45,139 nucleotides of DNA from Halorhodospira sp. (GCA_007121755.1 SKJZ01000202.1:1-45139), one strand, 5' to 3'. Shown: positions 1 to 8,427, counted from the first letter of the stretch. Notes: generated from the letters alone by a model not told the origin. Translations and numbers: made by a program.

Positions 1-1256
1 ACCTGGCCACCATTCTCTTCCAACGCGCGGACGATATGTTCCCGCTCGCACGCACGCAAGTGCTCGACAAGGTCCGTCGAACCCGAACCGTTCACGTTGC
101 CTTCGGCGTTAGTTCCAGCGCAGGCGCCGGACGCGAAATCCTCGAACAAGTCCGCCGGGCCGATGGTATCTCTTTCGGCAAGGATACAGGCCCGCTCCAA
201 CATGTGACGCAGTTCACGCAGATTGCCTGGCCATGCGTGCTCCAACAGCGCACTGCGCGCGGCGGGCGCGAGTGTCTTATGTCCGCCCCCCTGGCCGGAA
301 CACTCCTCGAGAAACCGGTCGGCAAAAAAAAGGATGTCCTCCGGCCGCTCCCGCAGCGGCGGAATACGCACCTGCACGGTGTTGATCCGATAGTACAGGT
401 CCTCTCTGAATTCACCGTCGCGCACCATTTCCTGTAAATCCCTATGGGTCGCAGAGAGTACGATCACATTCACCGGTGTGGGCGCCTCGGCGCCCACACG
501 GACGATCTCGCGCTCCTGGATCGCACGTAGGAGTTTCACCTGCATTGTCGGCGACATGTCGCCGATCTCGTCGAGAAAGAGCGTCCCGCCTTCGGCCCGC
601 TCGAAGACGCCGCGCCGGGCGTGCGTAGCCCCCGTGAAGGCGCCCCGCTCGTGGCCGAATAGCTCGGCCTCCAGCAGGCTTTCGGTGAAAGCGCCGCAGT
701 TCACGGCAATGAACGGGCGACCGGGCCCTCCGGGCGCGCTATCATGCAGCAGACGCGCCACATGCTCCTTGCCCACCCCCGACTCACCCACCACCAAAGC
801 GTCGACCTGAGCGGCGGCGATTTTCGCCACCATGGCGCCCACCCGCTTCATAACCGGGGCGATACCCAGGGTTACCGAGGAGCACTCCCGGCTGGCGGGG
901 CCAGGGGCAAGGGTGCGCACCTTCTCCACCAACTCATCGAGATCGAAGGGCTTCACCACGTAGTCGGCGGCCCCCTCCTTGAGGAGCCGCACCGCCCGCT
1001 CCACTGACGCGTACGCGGTGATAAAGACAAACGGCGTGCCGGCCTCCACTGCAGACTCCCGGAACAGGGATTCGCCGTCGCCGTCGGGAAGCCTGATGTC
1101 GCTGATGACCACCGCGTACCGCTCTCCAATGAGTGCCGCCTTCGCCTCACCGAGCGAACCGTACCAATCGACTTGATAGCCTTCCAGCGTGAATCGGTCG
1201 TGGAGCGACTCACCCATGATGGCGTCGTCCTCCACCAAGCAGATCGACTGCGTCAT
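1..1256 (-). CDS. arxR: ArxR: sigma54-dependent response regulator (3' end beyond window)
   Basis: Read on the minus strand from an ATG at 1256, the frame stays open to the window edge, so the protein is truncated at its C-terminus. It begins with a receiver domain (MTQSICLVEDDAIMG; phosphoacceptor Asp about residue 53 in VVISDIRLPDG). An AAA+ sigma54-activator domain follows, with a Walker A-like GESGVGKE and an intact GAFTGA loop that contacts sigma54. The expected Fis-type DNA-binding helices would lie off the window. Its start overlaps the arxS stop by 4 bp, so the two are translationally coupled. The intact GAFTGA fits the sigma54 promoter found before arxB'. The name rests on the arxXSR gene order known from Alkalilimnicola; by sequence alone it is an NtrC-family activator. 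Confidence 0.85.
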   Translation of the reverse strand, partial: MTQSICLVEDDAIMGESLHDRFTLEGYQVDWYGSLGEAKAALIGERYAVVISDIRLPDGDGESLFRESAVEAGTPFVFITAYASVERAVRLLKEGAADYVVKPFDLDELVEKVRTLAPGPASRECSSVTLGIAPVMKRVGAMVAKIAAAQVDALVVGESGVGKEHVARLLHDSAPGGPGRPFIAVNCGAFTESLLEAELFGHERGAFTGATHARRGVFERAEGGTLFLDEIGDMSPTMQVKLLRAIQEREIVRVGAEAPTPVNVIVLSATHRDLQEMVRDGEFREDLYYRINTVQVRIPPLRERPEDILFFADRFLEECSGQGGGHKTLAPAARSALLEHAWPGNLRELRHMLERACILAERDTIGPADLFEDFASGACAGTNAEGNVNGSGSTDLVEHLRACEREHIVRALEENGGQ

Positions 1257-2722
1257 GTTTGTTTCCGCTCCCCGCGGTCAGCGGCCTGTTCCGGCGCTAC
1301 CGGCAAGGTAACGCGAAAGCACGTGTCACCCGGACGGCTATCCACCGAGATCCCGCCACCGAGTTGCTCGACCAGTTGATACGTCACCCAAAGCCCCAAG
1401 CCGGTTCCGCTGCCGCCGGTATCGGCAAAGGGCTCAAAAAGACGGTCTTTCTGGCTCTCTGAAATGTGGCCGCCGTCGTTGCTCACCTCCAGCACCAACT
1501 CATCACCGGTAAAGGCGGCGCGCATTGTGACCTCTCCGCCACTGTCCGCGGCCCGGACAGCGTTGAGCAAGAGATTGATCAGAATCTGCCTCACCGGCGT
1601 CGCCGGTACCGACACCGCCTCCGGCAGGTCCACCCGCCAGTCCAACTGAATGGAGCGCTGGCGGAGATCGTGATCCACCAACATTCTCACATCCTGGACG
1701 TCGCTCCGGGTGAGCGGATCCTTGGTAATTCGCGCCTCGACCAGCAAGGCGCCGACAATGTCACGAATCTGCAGCAACCCGCGCTCGATAAGCGACATCG
1801 TTCTCTGCGTGAAGGGATCGGTGTCCGCATGCCGCCGATAGGTATTTACCGCATTCAGCATGCCGCCCAGCGGATTGTTGATTTCATGCGCGATCCCCGC
1901 CGACAACCGGCCGATGGCCGCAAGGCGGTCAGAACGCACCACTTGCCGTTCCAGATCCTGCTTCTGCTCCAACTCCAACAGCATGGCCGCGAACCGCTCG
2001 TAGAGGCGCGCCACCTCGTCTCGCCCCTCCGGCGGGGGCATGGCGGCGGCCAATTCGCCGGGGGAGTGGCGTCCAACGGCTTCGATATAGTGTGTCAACC
2101 GAATCAGCGGCTGGGCCACGCGCCACCCCATCCACCAGCCCAACGGCAACAGGGCCGCGAGAACCGCCAATGTCGCCACCACCACTTGGATCAGGCCGGC
2201 GTGAAAACGGTCGAAAAAGCCGGGCCGGTCGTAACGCATGAGCACCGTCCCCAAGCGCGCGCCGTCCATTGCCACCGGGATCAACAACCACCACCCGGTA
2301 TCGTCGCGCAGCCTCCCCGCGGCCTCTTCCCGCACAAGCTTGGCCAGGGTCTCCAGCGTGCCGCCGTCATCGTCGCCGACCCCCAGCATGGTTTGCACCC
2401 GGAACCGTTCTGGATCGCTGGAGACGTACACCAGCGCGCGCCGGTCGAGCACGATAATAGTGGACGGGCGGCGGTGCTCCTCCATGGCGGCTTCCATCGG
2501 AGTGTTCACCACTTCCCACGCCCGCCACAAATCGTCCCGAAGCATCACCGGCGCGAGGCTTTCCGCGAGAACGCGGCCCAAGCTCTCCCCGTGCTCGCTG
2601 AGTTCGCGCTCAGCGTCCCGCCAAGCGTGTCCTAGCGCCGCAGCTGAGATGGTAACGGCGGTGACGACTACCACCAACACGATTTGCAACGGCACCTTGG
2701 TCCGATAGTTCAGACCCTTCAC
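1253..2722 (-). CDS. arxS: ArxS: membrane sensor histidine kinase
   Basis: This is a 489-residue transmembrane histidine kinase. TM1 is about residues 9-30, an extracytoplasmic sensor region of about 145 residues follows, and TM2 is about 176-200. Next come a HAMP-like linker, a HisKA domain with the phosphoacceptor His279 in GIAHEINNPLGG, and a HATPase domain with an N-box (LLLNAVRAAD) and a GTGLGL G-box. The start overlaps the end of arxX and the stop overlaps arxR, which makes a tight three-gene signalling operon. In known Arx loci this kinase is thought to receive the arsenite signal from ArxX and phosphorylate ArxR. That ligand is inferred from gene context. The kinase family assignment is secure. 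Confidence 0.87.
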   Translation of the reverse strand: MKGLNYRTKVPLQIVLVVVVTAVTISAAALGHAWRDAERELSEHGESLGRVLAESLAPVMLRDDLWRAWEVVNTPMEAAMEEHRRPSTIIVLDRRALVYVSSDPERFRVQTMLGVGDDDGGTLETLAKLVREEAAGRLRDDTGWWLLIPVAMDGARLGTVLMRYDRPGFFDRFHAGLIQVVVATLAVLAALLPLGWWMGWRVAQPLIRLTHYIEAVGRHSPGELAAAMPPPEGRDEVARLYERFAAMLLELEQKQDLERQVVRSDRLAAIGRLSAGIAHEINNPLGGMLNAVNTYRRHADTDPFTQRTMSLIERGLLQIRDIVGALLVEARITKDPLTRSDVQDVRMLVDHDLRQRSIQLDWRVDLPEAVSVPATPVRQILINLLLNAVRAADSGGEVTMRAAFTGDELVLEVSNDGGHISESQKDRLFEPFADTGGSGTGLGLWVTYQLVEQLGGGISVDSRPGDTCFRVTLPVAPEQAADRGERKQT

Positions 2723-3600
2723 CGCCGCGCTGCCTCCACGCGGGCCGTCATCCGCCGGATGTCATCGTAGTCGGACCCGTCCGCCTCGCCGAACCCGTCC
2801 AAGTTCAGTCCGTCCAGGATCCGGCGCCCCTCTTCGTCGTCCTCCATGCCGGTGAGCGCCTCTCGGAACGCCTTGAACGTCTGTTTATCCAGGCCCGCGG
2901 CCGCGACCAGAGGAGGAAAACCGAAGGCAGGGGAGCGTTCCACAATATGGAGCCTGCGGACCAAATCCGGCTCATGGCGTTCCAACGTTTCATAAACGTA
3001 CCCGTCCACGGCACCGCCGTCAGCCAACCCCACGGCCACCGCGTGGATCACCTTGCGGTGGCTCCAGGTAAAAAAGGTGCGCGAGAAAAAGGTGTCGGGG
3101 TCATGTCCGCCCTCCATCAGCCGGTAGGTCGGATAGAGCCACCCCGAATTCGAGTCGGGGTCCGCAAAGGCGAAGACACCACCCTCCAGTGACTCCAGGC
3201 CATTCGTTGGCGCGCCGGCGATAATGTATGAACGGTAGAGCGGCTTCCCGCGGTACAGCGGACTCGCCACGAGGCGCAGTTCGGCGGCGTGAACGACGTA
3301 GGGATACCCGCAAAGCCACGCCGCGTCGAGTCCCCCGGCCCGCAGGAGGTTGACGATCTCTTCGTAACTGGTCCGGCGCAACATCTCTACCGGCCGTTGC
3401 AGCCGCGTCTCCAGATCTTCCCGCCAACCCCGCAGCAACTGGATCCGCTCATCAAGGATAACCGGCGTAAGCCCGAGCTTGAAAGGCGCCCGGGGAGGGG
3501 ATCCGCGGTCCGGCGCGGCCGATGGAGCTGATAACCCCGTCAGCAACACGGCGGCGGCCATTCGCTTCAGAAGCTGCCTCCGACTCAACGTTACGCTCAA
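2719..3600 (-). CDS. arxX: ArxX: PhnD-like periplasmic binding protein (putative arsenite sensor)
   Basis: About 293 residues, of the phosphate/phosphonate (PhnD-like) substrate-binding family. The N-terminus carries a twin-arginine-like export signal (SRRQLLKRMAAAVLLTGL) ending near an Ala-rich cleavage region. The mature part has family features such as a KLGLTPV start and a DSNSGWLYPTY segment. A GTG at 3615 is possible, but the Shine-Dalgarno GGGAGG lies inside that extension and sits 4 bases before a TTG at 3600, so TTG is preferred. The gene is first of the arxXSR unit and no transporter permease or ATPase is adjacent. That fits a sensor rather than an uptake role. It could feed ArxS with arsenite; the ligand is inferred. 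Confidence 0.8.
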   Translation of the reverse strand: MSVTLSRRQLLKRMAAAVLLTGLSAPSAAPDRGSPPRAPFKLGLTPVILDERIQLLRGWREDLETRLQRPVEMLRRTSYEEIVNLLRAGGLDAAWLCGYPYVVHAAELRLVASPLYRGKPLYRSYIIAGAPTNGLESLEGGVFAFADPDSNSGWLYPTYRLMEGGHDPDTFFSRTFFTWSHRKVIHAVAVGLADGGAVDGYVYETLERHEPDLVRRLHIVERSPAFGFPPLVAAAGLDKQTFKAFREALTGMEDDEEGRRILDGLNLDGFGEADGSDYDDIRRMTARVEAARR

Positions 3601-3605
3601 GTAAC
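3590..3605. promoter_or_regulatory. Operator-like palindrome GTTAC-N6-GTAAC (site 1)
   Basis: GTTAC at 3590-3594 and GTAAC at 3601-3605 are perfect inverted arms around a 6-base spacer. The spacer contains the preferred TTG start of arxX. An identical-arm copy lies 43 bp away at 3633-3648, and a lone GTAAC half-site sits at 3616-3620. The pattern looks like a dimeric regulator site. The regulator is unknown. Confidence 0.5.
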
Positions 3606-3625
3606 CTCCCGCCACGTAACTCCAG

Positions 3626-3654
3626 TCTATACGTTACCGGCCCGTAACATGCAA
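3626..3654 (-). promoter_or_regulatory. Putative sigma70-type promoter of arxXSR
   Basis: On the minus strand TTGCAT (3654-3649) and TATAGA (3631-3626) are separated by 17 bp. Both are partial matches to the -35 and -10 consensus (three and four bases). The position, about 25 bp before the arxX start, and the palindrome in the spacer support it. The match is weak on its own. Confidence 0.35.
3633..3648. promoter_or_regulatory. Operator-like palindrome GTTAC-N6-GTAAC (site 2)
   Basis: Perfect inverted arms GTTAC (3633-3637) and GTAAC (3644-3648) around CGGCCC. The palindrome almost exactly fills the 17-bp spacer of the putative arxX promoter, so a bound protein would cover the -35/-10 spacer. 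It shares both arms and spacing with the copy at 3590-3605. Confidence 0.5.
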
Positions 3655-3686
3655 ACAGTTTTGAGGGCCGCTCTCCTTGGGCATAT

Positions 3687-3726
3687 TGCCACACCACAAC
3701 GACTTAAGTGGGGCAGGCTGCCACAC
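3687..3726 (+). promoter_or_regulatory. Repeated TGCCACAC elements, candidate ArxR binding sites
   Basis: TGCCACAC occurs at 3687-3694 and again at 3719-3726, exactly 32 bp apart (about three helical turns). A near-inverted copy, GTGGGGCA (7 of 8 bases), lies at 3708-3715. They sit just upstream of the sigma54 promoter at 3744. Phased repeats there are what an enhancer-binding activator such as ArxR would need, although they are closer to the promoter than most enhancers. Binding by ArxR is inferred. Confidence 0.45.
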
Positions 3727-3743
3727 ACTGGAAGCCCTCTAAA

Positions 3744-3759
3744 TGGCATGTGCCTTGCT
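3744..3759 (+). promoter_or_regulatory. Sigma54 (-24/-12) promoter of the arx structural operon
   Basis: TGGCATGTGCCTTGCT matches the RpoN consensus TGGCACG-N4-TTGCW at every defined base except one. The invariant GG (3745-3746) and GC (3757-3758) have the correct 10-bp separation. Transcription would start near 3770, about 108 bases before the arxB' start codon. The GAFTGA-containing activator ArxR encoded divergently is the obvious partner. Confidence 0.78.
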
Positions 3760-3780
3760 TTATGTGGCAGAGCGCCGCAG

Positions 3781-3859
3781 CAAGCCAGACGTTATGCCTG
3801 GCTTGAAACCGTGCGACCACAACTACAAAACGGCGCGATAGCAGCACGACCTCAGGTCG
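3781..3859 (+). promoter_or_regulatory. Two hairpins in the arxB' mRNA leader
   Basis: In the predicted leader, CAAGCCAG (3781-3788) pairs perfectly with CTGGCTTG (3798-3805), an 8-bp stem with a 9-base loop. CGACC (3847-3851) pairs with GGTCG (3855-3859) a few bases before the ribosome-binding site AGGAGGAGAGG. The second hairpin could limit initiation. No known riboswitch class was recognised. Confidence 0.3.
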
Positions 3860-3877
3860 GCTGGCCAGGAGGAGAGG

Positions 3878-5158
3878 ATGGAAGAGAACAGCCCGGCAGC
3901 CCGGGCGTATCGGCCGTTGCGCACCGATGTCGCCGCAGTCACCTTCGTAACCGAGGGCTGCCTGCCGGTGCGCTCACCTCTCTCGGATTGTGCATCGTGC
4001 GCCGAGGCGTGCCCCGTGGGCGCGCTTACCGTGGGGTGGCGGGGACCCTCTCTCGCGGATGGATGCCTGCATTGCGGGCGTTGCGCGGCGGCATGCCCGA
4101 CAGGCGCCATCCGCGTCGCCGGTTTTCCTCGCTTGGCGCTTCCGGATCTTCAAGCGGCTCGTGCCGAAGACGGGCCGCTTGAGGTCGACTGCTGGCGCGT
4201 TCCCCGTGAACGCTCGCCGGCCGGCGCACTTCGTGTCCCCTGTCTCGGTGGCCTCGACGCTGGCACCCTGGCCGCCCTGCACGCCCGCCACCCCGCCGGA
4301 GTCGTCCTGCTGGACCGCGGCTGGTGCGGCGGCTGTCCGGCCGGGGGACGCCCTCCGCTCCAAGAAGAGGCAGTAACGGCCGCCGCCGGCGCACTGGTCG
4401 CGGCGGGCGCCGATCCTGAACACGCGCCGCGCATTGAACACCGGCCACTGCCCGGACAGTCCGCCCGGCCCGAGATACCCGACGCGATGGCGGAACGCGC
4501 CGTCAGCCGCCGGGGACTCTTTCGCCACTTGGCTGGCCGCGCCGCCGCAACCGCCGAACAGTGGCAGGACGGGGCCGGCGAGGGTCCGGCGCCCGGCGGA
4601 CTCGCCCAGCCGCTGCGCGCCCTCCCCAGAGAGCGTCTGGTGGCCGCGCTCCGCCGTATCACGTCAGCCGGCATTCCCGCCGAGGCCTCGCCGGCCGCGC
4701 GGATGAACAGTGATCTCTGCGCCAACCACCGGATCTGCGCCTCTCTTTGCCCCACCGGAGCGCTGCGTGGTGTCGAGGACGGCGACGGCGCCGGCCTCGA
4801 CTTCGATCCGGCGACCTGCATCGGCTGTGAGCTGTGCAGCCGTGTCTGCCCTGAAGGCGCGCTGCAAATCGGGCGCGCGGGCGGCCAAAGCGTTCTTCAC
4901 CCGCTGACCCGCCACAGCGTGGCGCGATGCAGCGATTGCGGGCGCCCCTTCACCGCCGGTGAAGGGCGCGACCGCTGCCCCAACTGCCGTAAAGATCAAG
5001 AGCTTTTGACCGGAGGCGTCTACGAGGCGCTCTTCGGCCATCCCCCCGAAGCCGTGGGTTCCGGCACTCCTGCCGGCACTGCGGCCCCGGGTCCACAAGA
5101 GGCGTTCCACGCCAATATGTCGAGAGGGAAGGAGGCATTCCATGACCGACGTTCTTAA
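3878..5158 (+). CDS. arxB': ArxB': polyferredoxin-like Fe-S protein
   Basis: A 426-residue protein with no signal peptide and two ferredoxin modules. The N-terminal module has C28/C38/C41/C45 and C63/C66/C69/C73, each ending in a CP-x-GA motif. The C-terminal module has C281/C287/C291 and C314/C317/C320/C324. Extra cysteines lie between them (C105, C122, C150, C153), and a C351-x2-C354...C367-x2-C370 zinc-ribbon-like pair is near the end. It is first in the arx operon, has a strong AGGAGGAGAGG ribosome site, and overlaps arxA by 17 bp. In known Arx loci this gene is arxB', a second Fe-S protein beside ArxB. Its exact role is unclear: it could serve cytoplasmic electron transfer or cofactor assembly. 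Family assignment comes from the cysteine motifs plus context. Confidence 0.8.
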   Translation: MEENSPAARAYRPLRTDVAAVTFVTEGCLPVRSPLSDCASCAEACPVGALTVGWRGPSLADGCLHCGRCAAACPTGAIRVAGFPRLALPDLQAARAEDGPLEVDCWRVPRERSPAGALRVPCLGGLDAGTLAALHARHPAGVVLLDRGWCGGCPAGGRPPLQEEAVTAAAGALVAAGADPEHAPRIEHRPLPGQSARPEIPDAMAERAVSRRGLFRHLAGRAAATAEQWQDGAGEGPAPGGLAQPLRALPRERLVAALRRITSAGIPAEASPAARMNSDLCANHRICASLCPTGALRGVEDGDGAGLDFDPATCIGCELCSRVCPEGALQIGRAGGQSVLHPLTRHSVARCSDCGRPFTAGEGRDRCPNCRKDQELLTGGVYEALFGHPPEAVGSGTPAGTAAPGPQEAFHANMSRGKEAFHDRRS

Positions 5159-7646
5159 CGCCAAGTTCACCCGGAGGCGCTTTCTACAGGCTTCCGGCGC
5201 CACGGGAGCCGCGGCCGCCGGCACTGCCGGTATCGGCAAGCTGGTCGGCTTCTCCGCCGCTGGCGCATCATCCCGGGAGGCGCGCGCCGCTAGCCGCGGG
5301 CAAACCACGGTTACCAAGAATATATGCGCCCAATGTCCGGCCCGTTGTGGCATCGACGTCTACACCACCAACGGCCGCGTGCATGCAATCTATGGCGATA
5401 CCGGCAACCCCATCGCCAACGGCAAGCTCTGCCCGAAGGGCCACCTCGGCACTTACTTCCTCTACGACCCCGATCGTTTCAAGGGGCCAATGAAGCGCAC
5501 CAACCCGAGCAAGGGTCGTAACGAGGATCCCGGCTTCGTACCAATTTCATGGGACGAGGCCCTGAACACCGTCGCGGAGCGGATCAACCGCCTGCGTGAG
5601 AACGGCGAGGCCCACCGCTTCGCCCACTTCTATGGCCGCGGCTGGGGCTCCTCCGACGCCGGCCTCTACGGCGACTTCGGCAAGCTTATCGGGACGCCGA
5701 ATTCGGCCATAGGCCACGCCTCCATGTGCGCCGAGGGCTCCAAGCGCGCCAAGGCGGCCACCGACGGCAACAATTCGTACAACTCCTACGACTACGCGAA
5801 TACCAACTACATCCTCAACTTCGGCGCGTCGTTCCTAGAGGCGTTCCGCCCCTACAACTACCTGATGCAGATGTGGGGCCACATGCGCAGCAAGAGCCCG
5901 ATGACGCGGACCACCGCGGTCGACGTGCGCATGAACCCGACATTGGCCGCCGCCGACCGCGCGGTGATGGTCAAGCCCGGCACCGACGGCGCCATGGCGT
6001 TGGCCATCGCCCACGTCATTCTCGTTGAAGAGCTGTGGAACAAGGACTTCGTCGGCGATTTCCGTGACGGCCGCAACCGTTTCCGCACCGGACAGCGCGT
6101 CCCGGCCGGCAGCTTCGATGAGAAGTGGACCTACGGACTTGTCGAGTGGTGGAACGCCGAACTCAAGGATCGCACCCCCGAGTGGGCCGAGGGCGTCTGC
6201 GGAGTCTCCGCCGACCAGATCACCGCGGTCGCCCGGGAGTTCGGCACCACCCGCCCCGCGATGGCCATTATGGAGCGTGGGCCGACCGCGCACACCAACG
6301 GCGTCTACAACGGCATGGCTATCCATGCGCTGAATGCGCTGTCCGGCTGCATGTACGCCGAGGGCGGGCTCTTCTATCAGATGGGACCGTCTTACGGGGG
6401 GCTGCCCGCCAACTCCGACGACTACATGGACAACATCTCCCGGGAGATGCAGGGCAGGCATCCGCGCATCGACATGGCGGGCACGGACCGGTGGCCGATG
6501 AGCGGCCATATGATGCAGGAGACGGCGAAGAACCATAACGCCGGCGATCCCTACAAGCTCGACACGGCAATGTTCTTCTACACCAACCCGATCTGGACGG
6601 CGCCCGACACCGCCGAGTGGGAGAAGATGATGGCGGAGATTTTCGTCATCGACACTTCCCCCTTCCCCGGCGAGACGGCGATGTTCGCCGACCTGATCCT
6701 GCCGGACCACACCTACTTGGAGCGGCTGCAGGACTCACCGACCTATCCGTTCGAGGGTTGGCCGATGGCGGCTCTGCGGGTGCCGGCGGTCGATCCGATC
6801 TACGACACCAAGCACTTTGGCGACACCCTGATCGAGATCGGCAAGCGAATCAACGGACCGATCGGCGATTTCTACCGTGAACTCGACAACGTTGAGAACT
6901 GCCTGCGCCACCGGGCGGCCGGCTTCAGCGACGATCCGGGCGACAACGGCGTCAGGGACTTTGAAACCTGGAAGGAGAAGGGAGTGTGGTACCGCAAGCC
7001 GTACCACTGGAAGCAGCACCGCGGTGTCTTTTACGAGTGGGACGGTGACGGCTACAACAAAGTCATGACCGAGGAGGAGGTCGGCGAGAAGCTGCTGAAG
7101 ACTGGATCGGGCAAGTTCGAGTTCAAATCGAGCTTCCTGGAGGGCAACGCCGGCTACATCACCGGTGAACTCGGTGTCTCCCGCAACCGCGTTGGCTATC
7201 CGCAGTGGCTTGAGCCGCGGCACACCGGTGGGGACCGGCCGCTGCACTTCATTACGCCGAAGGTGCCGATGACCGCGGAGGGGCGCAGCGGCAACATCCC
7301 GCACGCCATCGCGCAGATGCAGCCGATGGTCGGCGGCAACCAGACCACCTTCCTGGAAATCCATCCGCAGACCGCGCGCGCGCGCGGCATCCGGGACGGA
7401 GACCGGGTGAAGATCACCTCGGATCTGGGGAGCATCTACGCCTACGCGCGTTACATGCCGTCCAACCGGCCGGACGCCATCGTCCTGCCGTACGAGCACG
7501 GCCACTGGGCGCAAGGGCGCTGGGCAACGGCGCAGGAGCGCAGCGTCAACCCCGGCAACCCCAGCGACATCACCGCGAACATCTCCGACCCGATCTCAGG
7601 GCTTGCCTGTTACTACACCGGCAAAGTCGACCTGGAACGGGCCTGA
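5142..7646 (+). CDS. arxA: ArxA: molybdopterin arsenite oxidase catalytic subunit
   Basis: An 834-residue DMSO-reductase-family enzyme. It starts with a Tat signal (RRRFLQASGATGAAAAG) for folded export to the periplasm. A [4Fe-4S] motif follows: C62-x2-C65-x3-C69-x27-C97. The segment HFYGRGWGSSDAGL (residues 162-175) contains GRGWG, which I recall as a signature separating ArxA from respiratory arsenate reductase ArrA. Cys196 in HASMCAEGSKRAK is the likely molybdenum ligand. The C-terminal part carries the usual molybdopterin-dinucleotide-binding fold. It is thought to oxidise arsenite to arsenate anaerobically, passing electrons to ArxB. AAGGAGG lies just before the ATG. Alternatives are ArrA or a polysulfide/thiosulfate reductase subunit; the arxXSR neighbours and the GRGWG motif favour ArxA. 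Confidence 0.88.
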   Translation: MTDVLNAKFTRRRFLQASGATGAAAAGTAGIGKLVGFSAAGASSREARAASRGQTTVTKNICAQCPARCGIDVYTTNGRVHAIYGDTGNPIANGKLCPKGHLGTYFLYDPDRFKGPMKRTNPSKGRNEDPGFVPISWDEALNTVAERINRLRENGEAHRFAHFYGRGWGSSDAGLYGDFGKLIGTPNSAIGHASMCAEGSKRAKAATDGNNSYNSYDYANTNYILNFGASFLEAFRPYNYLMQMWGHMRSKSPMTRTTAVDVRMNPTLAAADRAVMVKPGTDGAMALAIAHVILVEELWNKDFVGDFRDGRNRFRTGQRVPAGSFDEKWTYGLVEWWNAELKDRTPEWAEGVCGVSADQITAVAREFGTTRPAMAIMERGPTAHTNGVYNGMAIHALNALSGCMYAEGGLFYQMGPSYGGLPANSDDYMDNISREMQGRHPRIDMAGTDRWPMSGHMMQETAKNHNAGDPYKLDTAMFFYTNPIWTAPDTAEWEKMMAEIFVIDTSPFPGETAMFADLILPDHTYLERLQDSPTYPFEGWPMAALRVPAVDPIYDTKHFGDTLIEIGKRINGPIGDFYRELDNVENCLRHRAAGFSDDPGDNGVRDFETWKEKGVWYRKPYHWKQHRGVFYEWDGDGYNKVMTEEEVGEKLLKTGSGKFEFKSSFLEGNAGYITGELGVSRNRVGYPQWLEPRHTGGDRPLHFITPKVPMTAEGRSGNIPHAIAQMQPMVGGNQTTFLEIHPQTARARGIRDGDRVKITSDLGSIYAYARYMPSNRPDAIVLPYEHGHWAQGRWATAQERSVNPGNPSDITANISDPISGLACYYTGKVDLERA

Positions 7647-7674
7647 CCCCCGGACTGAAAGGAGTATTTGAGCT

Positions 7675-8427
7675 ATGGCTAAATGGGGAATGGTCATCGA
7701 CCTTGACAAGTGCACCGGGTGCCAGGCGTGCACCACCGCGTGCTCCATGGAGAACAACACGCTGCCGGGCGAAAACTGGCAGGACGTCCTCTACTACCAC
7801 GAAGGCGAGTATCCGAGCGCGCAGATGAAGTGGCTGCCGCGTCCTTGCATGCAGTGTGAGGAGCCGTCGTGCGTCCACGTCTGCCCGACCCGGGCCACCT
7901 ACAAGGACGACGAGGCCGGCGGCATCGTCTTTATCGACTGGAACAAGTGCATCGGCTGCAAGTACTGCATGATCGCCTGCCCGTATGGGGTTAGGTTTTA
8001 CGCTGACGAGCAGCCGCTGGTGGAGCCCGACCTGAAGGCCGCATTCCCTGGCGAGGACGGGCAACTCTGGAGCCCGCCGTACCAGGGGCCGCAGGAGGAT
8101 TGGAGCCGGGGCATCGGCATCCAGCCCAAGGGCGTCGTCTCCAAGTGCACCTTCTGTCACCACAAGGTCAGCCAAGCGCCGGCCGGAACGCCCGATCTTG
8201 ATGAGGACGATCCGGATCTCAAGGAGTACGTGCCGGCGTGCGTGCGCACCTGCCCGCCCAAGGCCCGCTACTTCGGCGACTTGGACAACCCCGAGAGCAA
8301 TGTTAACAAGCTCATCGGTAACAAGCGGGGCGTCCGGTTGAAAGATGAGACCGGCAACCGTCCGCAGGTCTACTACTTGGGCGCCGGCGCGAACATTCCC
8401 GCATTCCAGCGCCGTCAGCGTTCCTGA
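7675..8427 (+). CDS. arxB: ArxB: four-cluster [4Fe-4S] electron-transfer subunit
   Basis: A 250-residue DmsB/PsrB-type protein. Sixteen cysteines make four cluster motifs: C13/C16/C19/C23, C58/C61/C66/C70, C92/C95/C98/C102 and C158/C161/C189/C193. There is no signal peptide, as expected for a subunit co-exported with its Tat-bearing partner ArxA. It should relay electrons between the ArxA molybdenum site and the membrane subunit ArxC. It lies 28 bp after arxA with AAGGAG upstream of the ATG, and 16 bp before arxC. The family assignment is firm; the arsenite link comes from the operon. Confidence 0.9.
   Translation: MAKWGMVIDLDKCTGCQACTTACSMENNTLPGENWQDVLYYHEGEYPSAQMKWLPRPCMQCEEPSCVHVCPTRATYKDDEAGGIVFIDWNKCIGCKYCMIACPYGVRFYADEQPLVEPDLKAAFPGEDGQLWSPPYQGPQEDWSRGIGIQPKGVVSKCTFCHHKVSQAPAGTPDLDEDDPDLKEYVPACVRTCPPKARYFGDLDNPESNVNKLIGNKRGVRLKDETGNRPQVYYLGAGANIPAFQRRQRS

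Noticed and set aside
1466..2635. Long open frame on the plus strand opposite arxS
   Set aside because: It is rich in His, Gln, Arg and Pro with no domain, and is explained by GC-rich antisense of a clear kinase gene.
5835..7514. Two long minus-strand frames opposite arxA
   Set aside because: The compositions are codon-bias shadows; no motif, ribosome site or promoter was seen, and arxA is unmistakable on the other strand.
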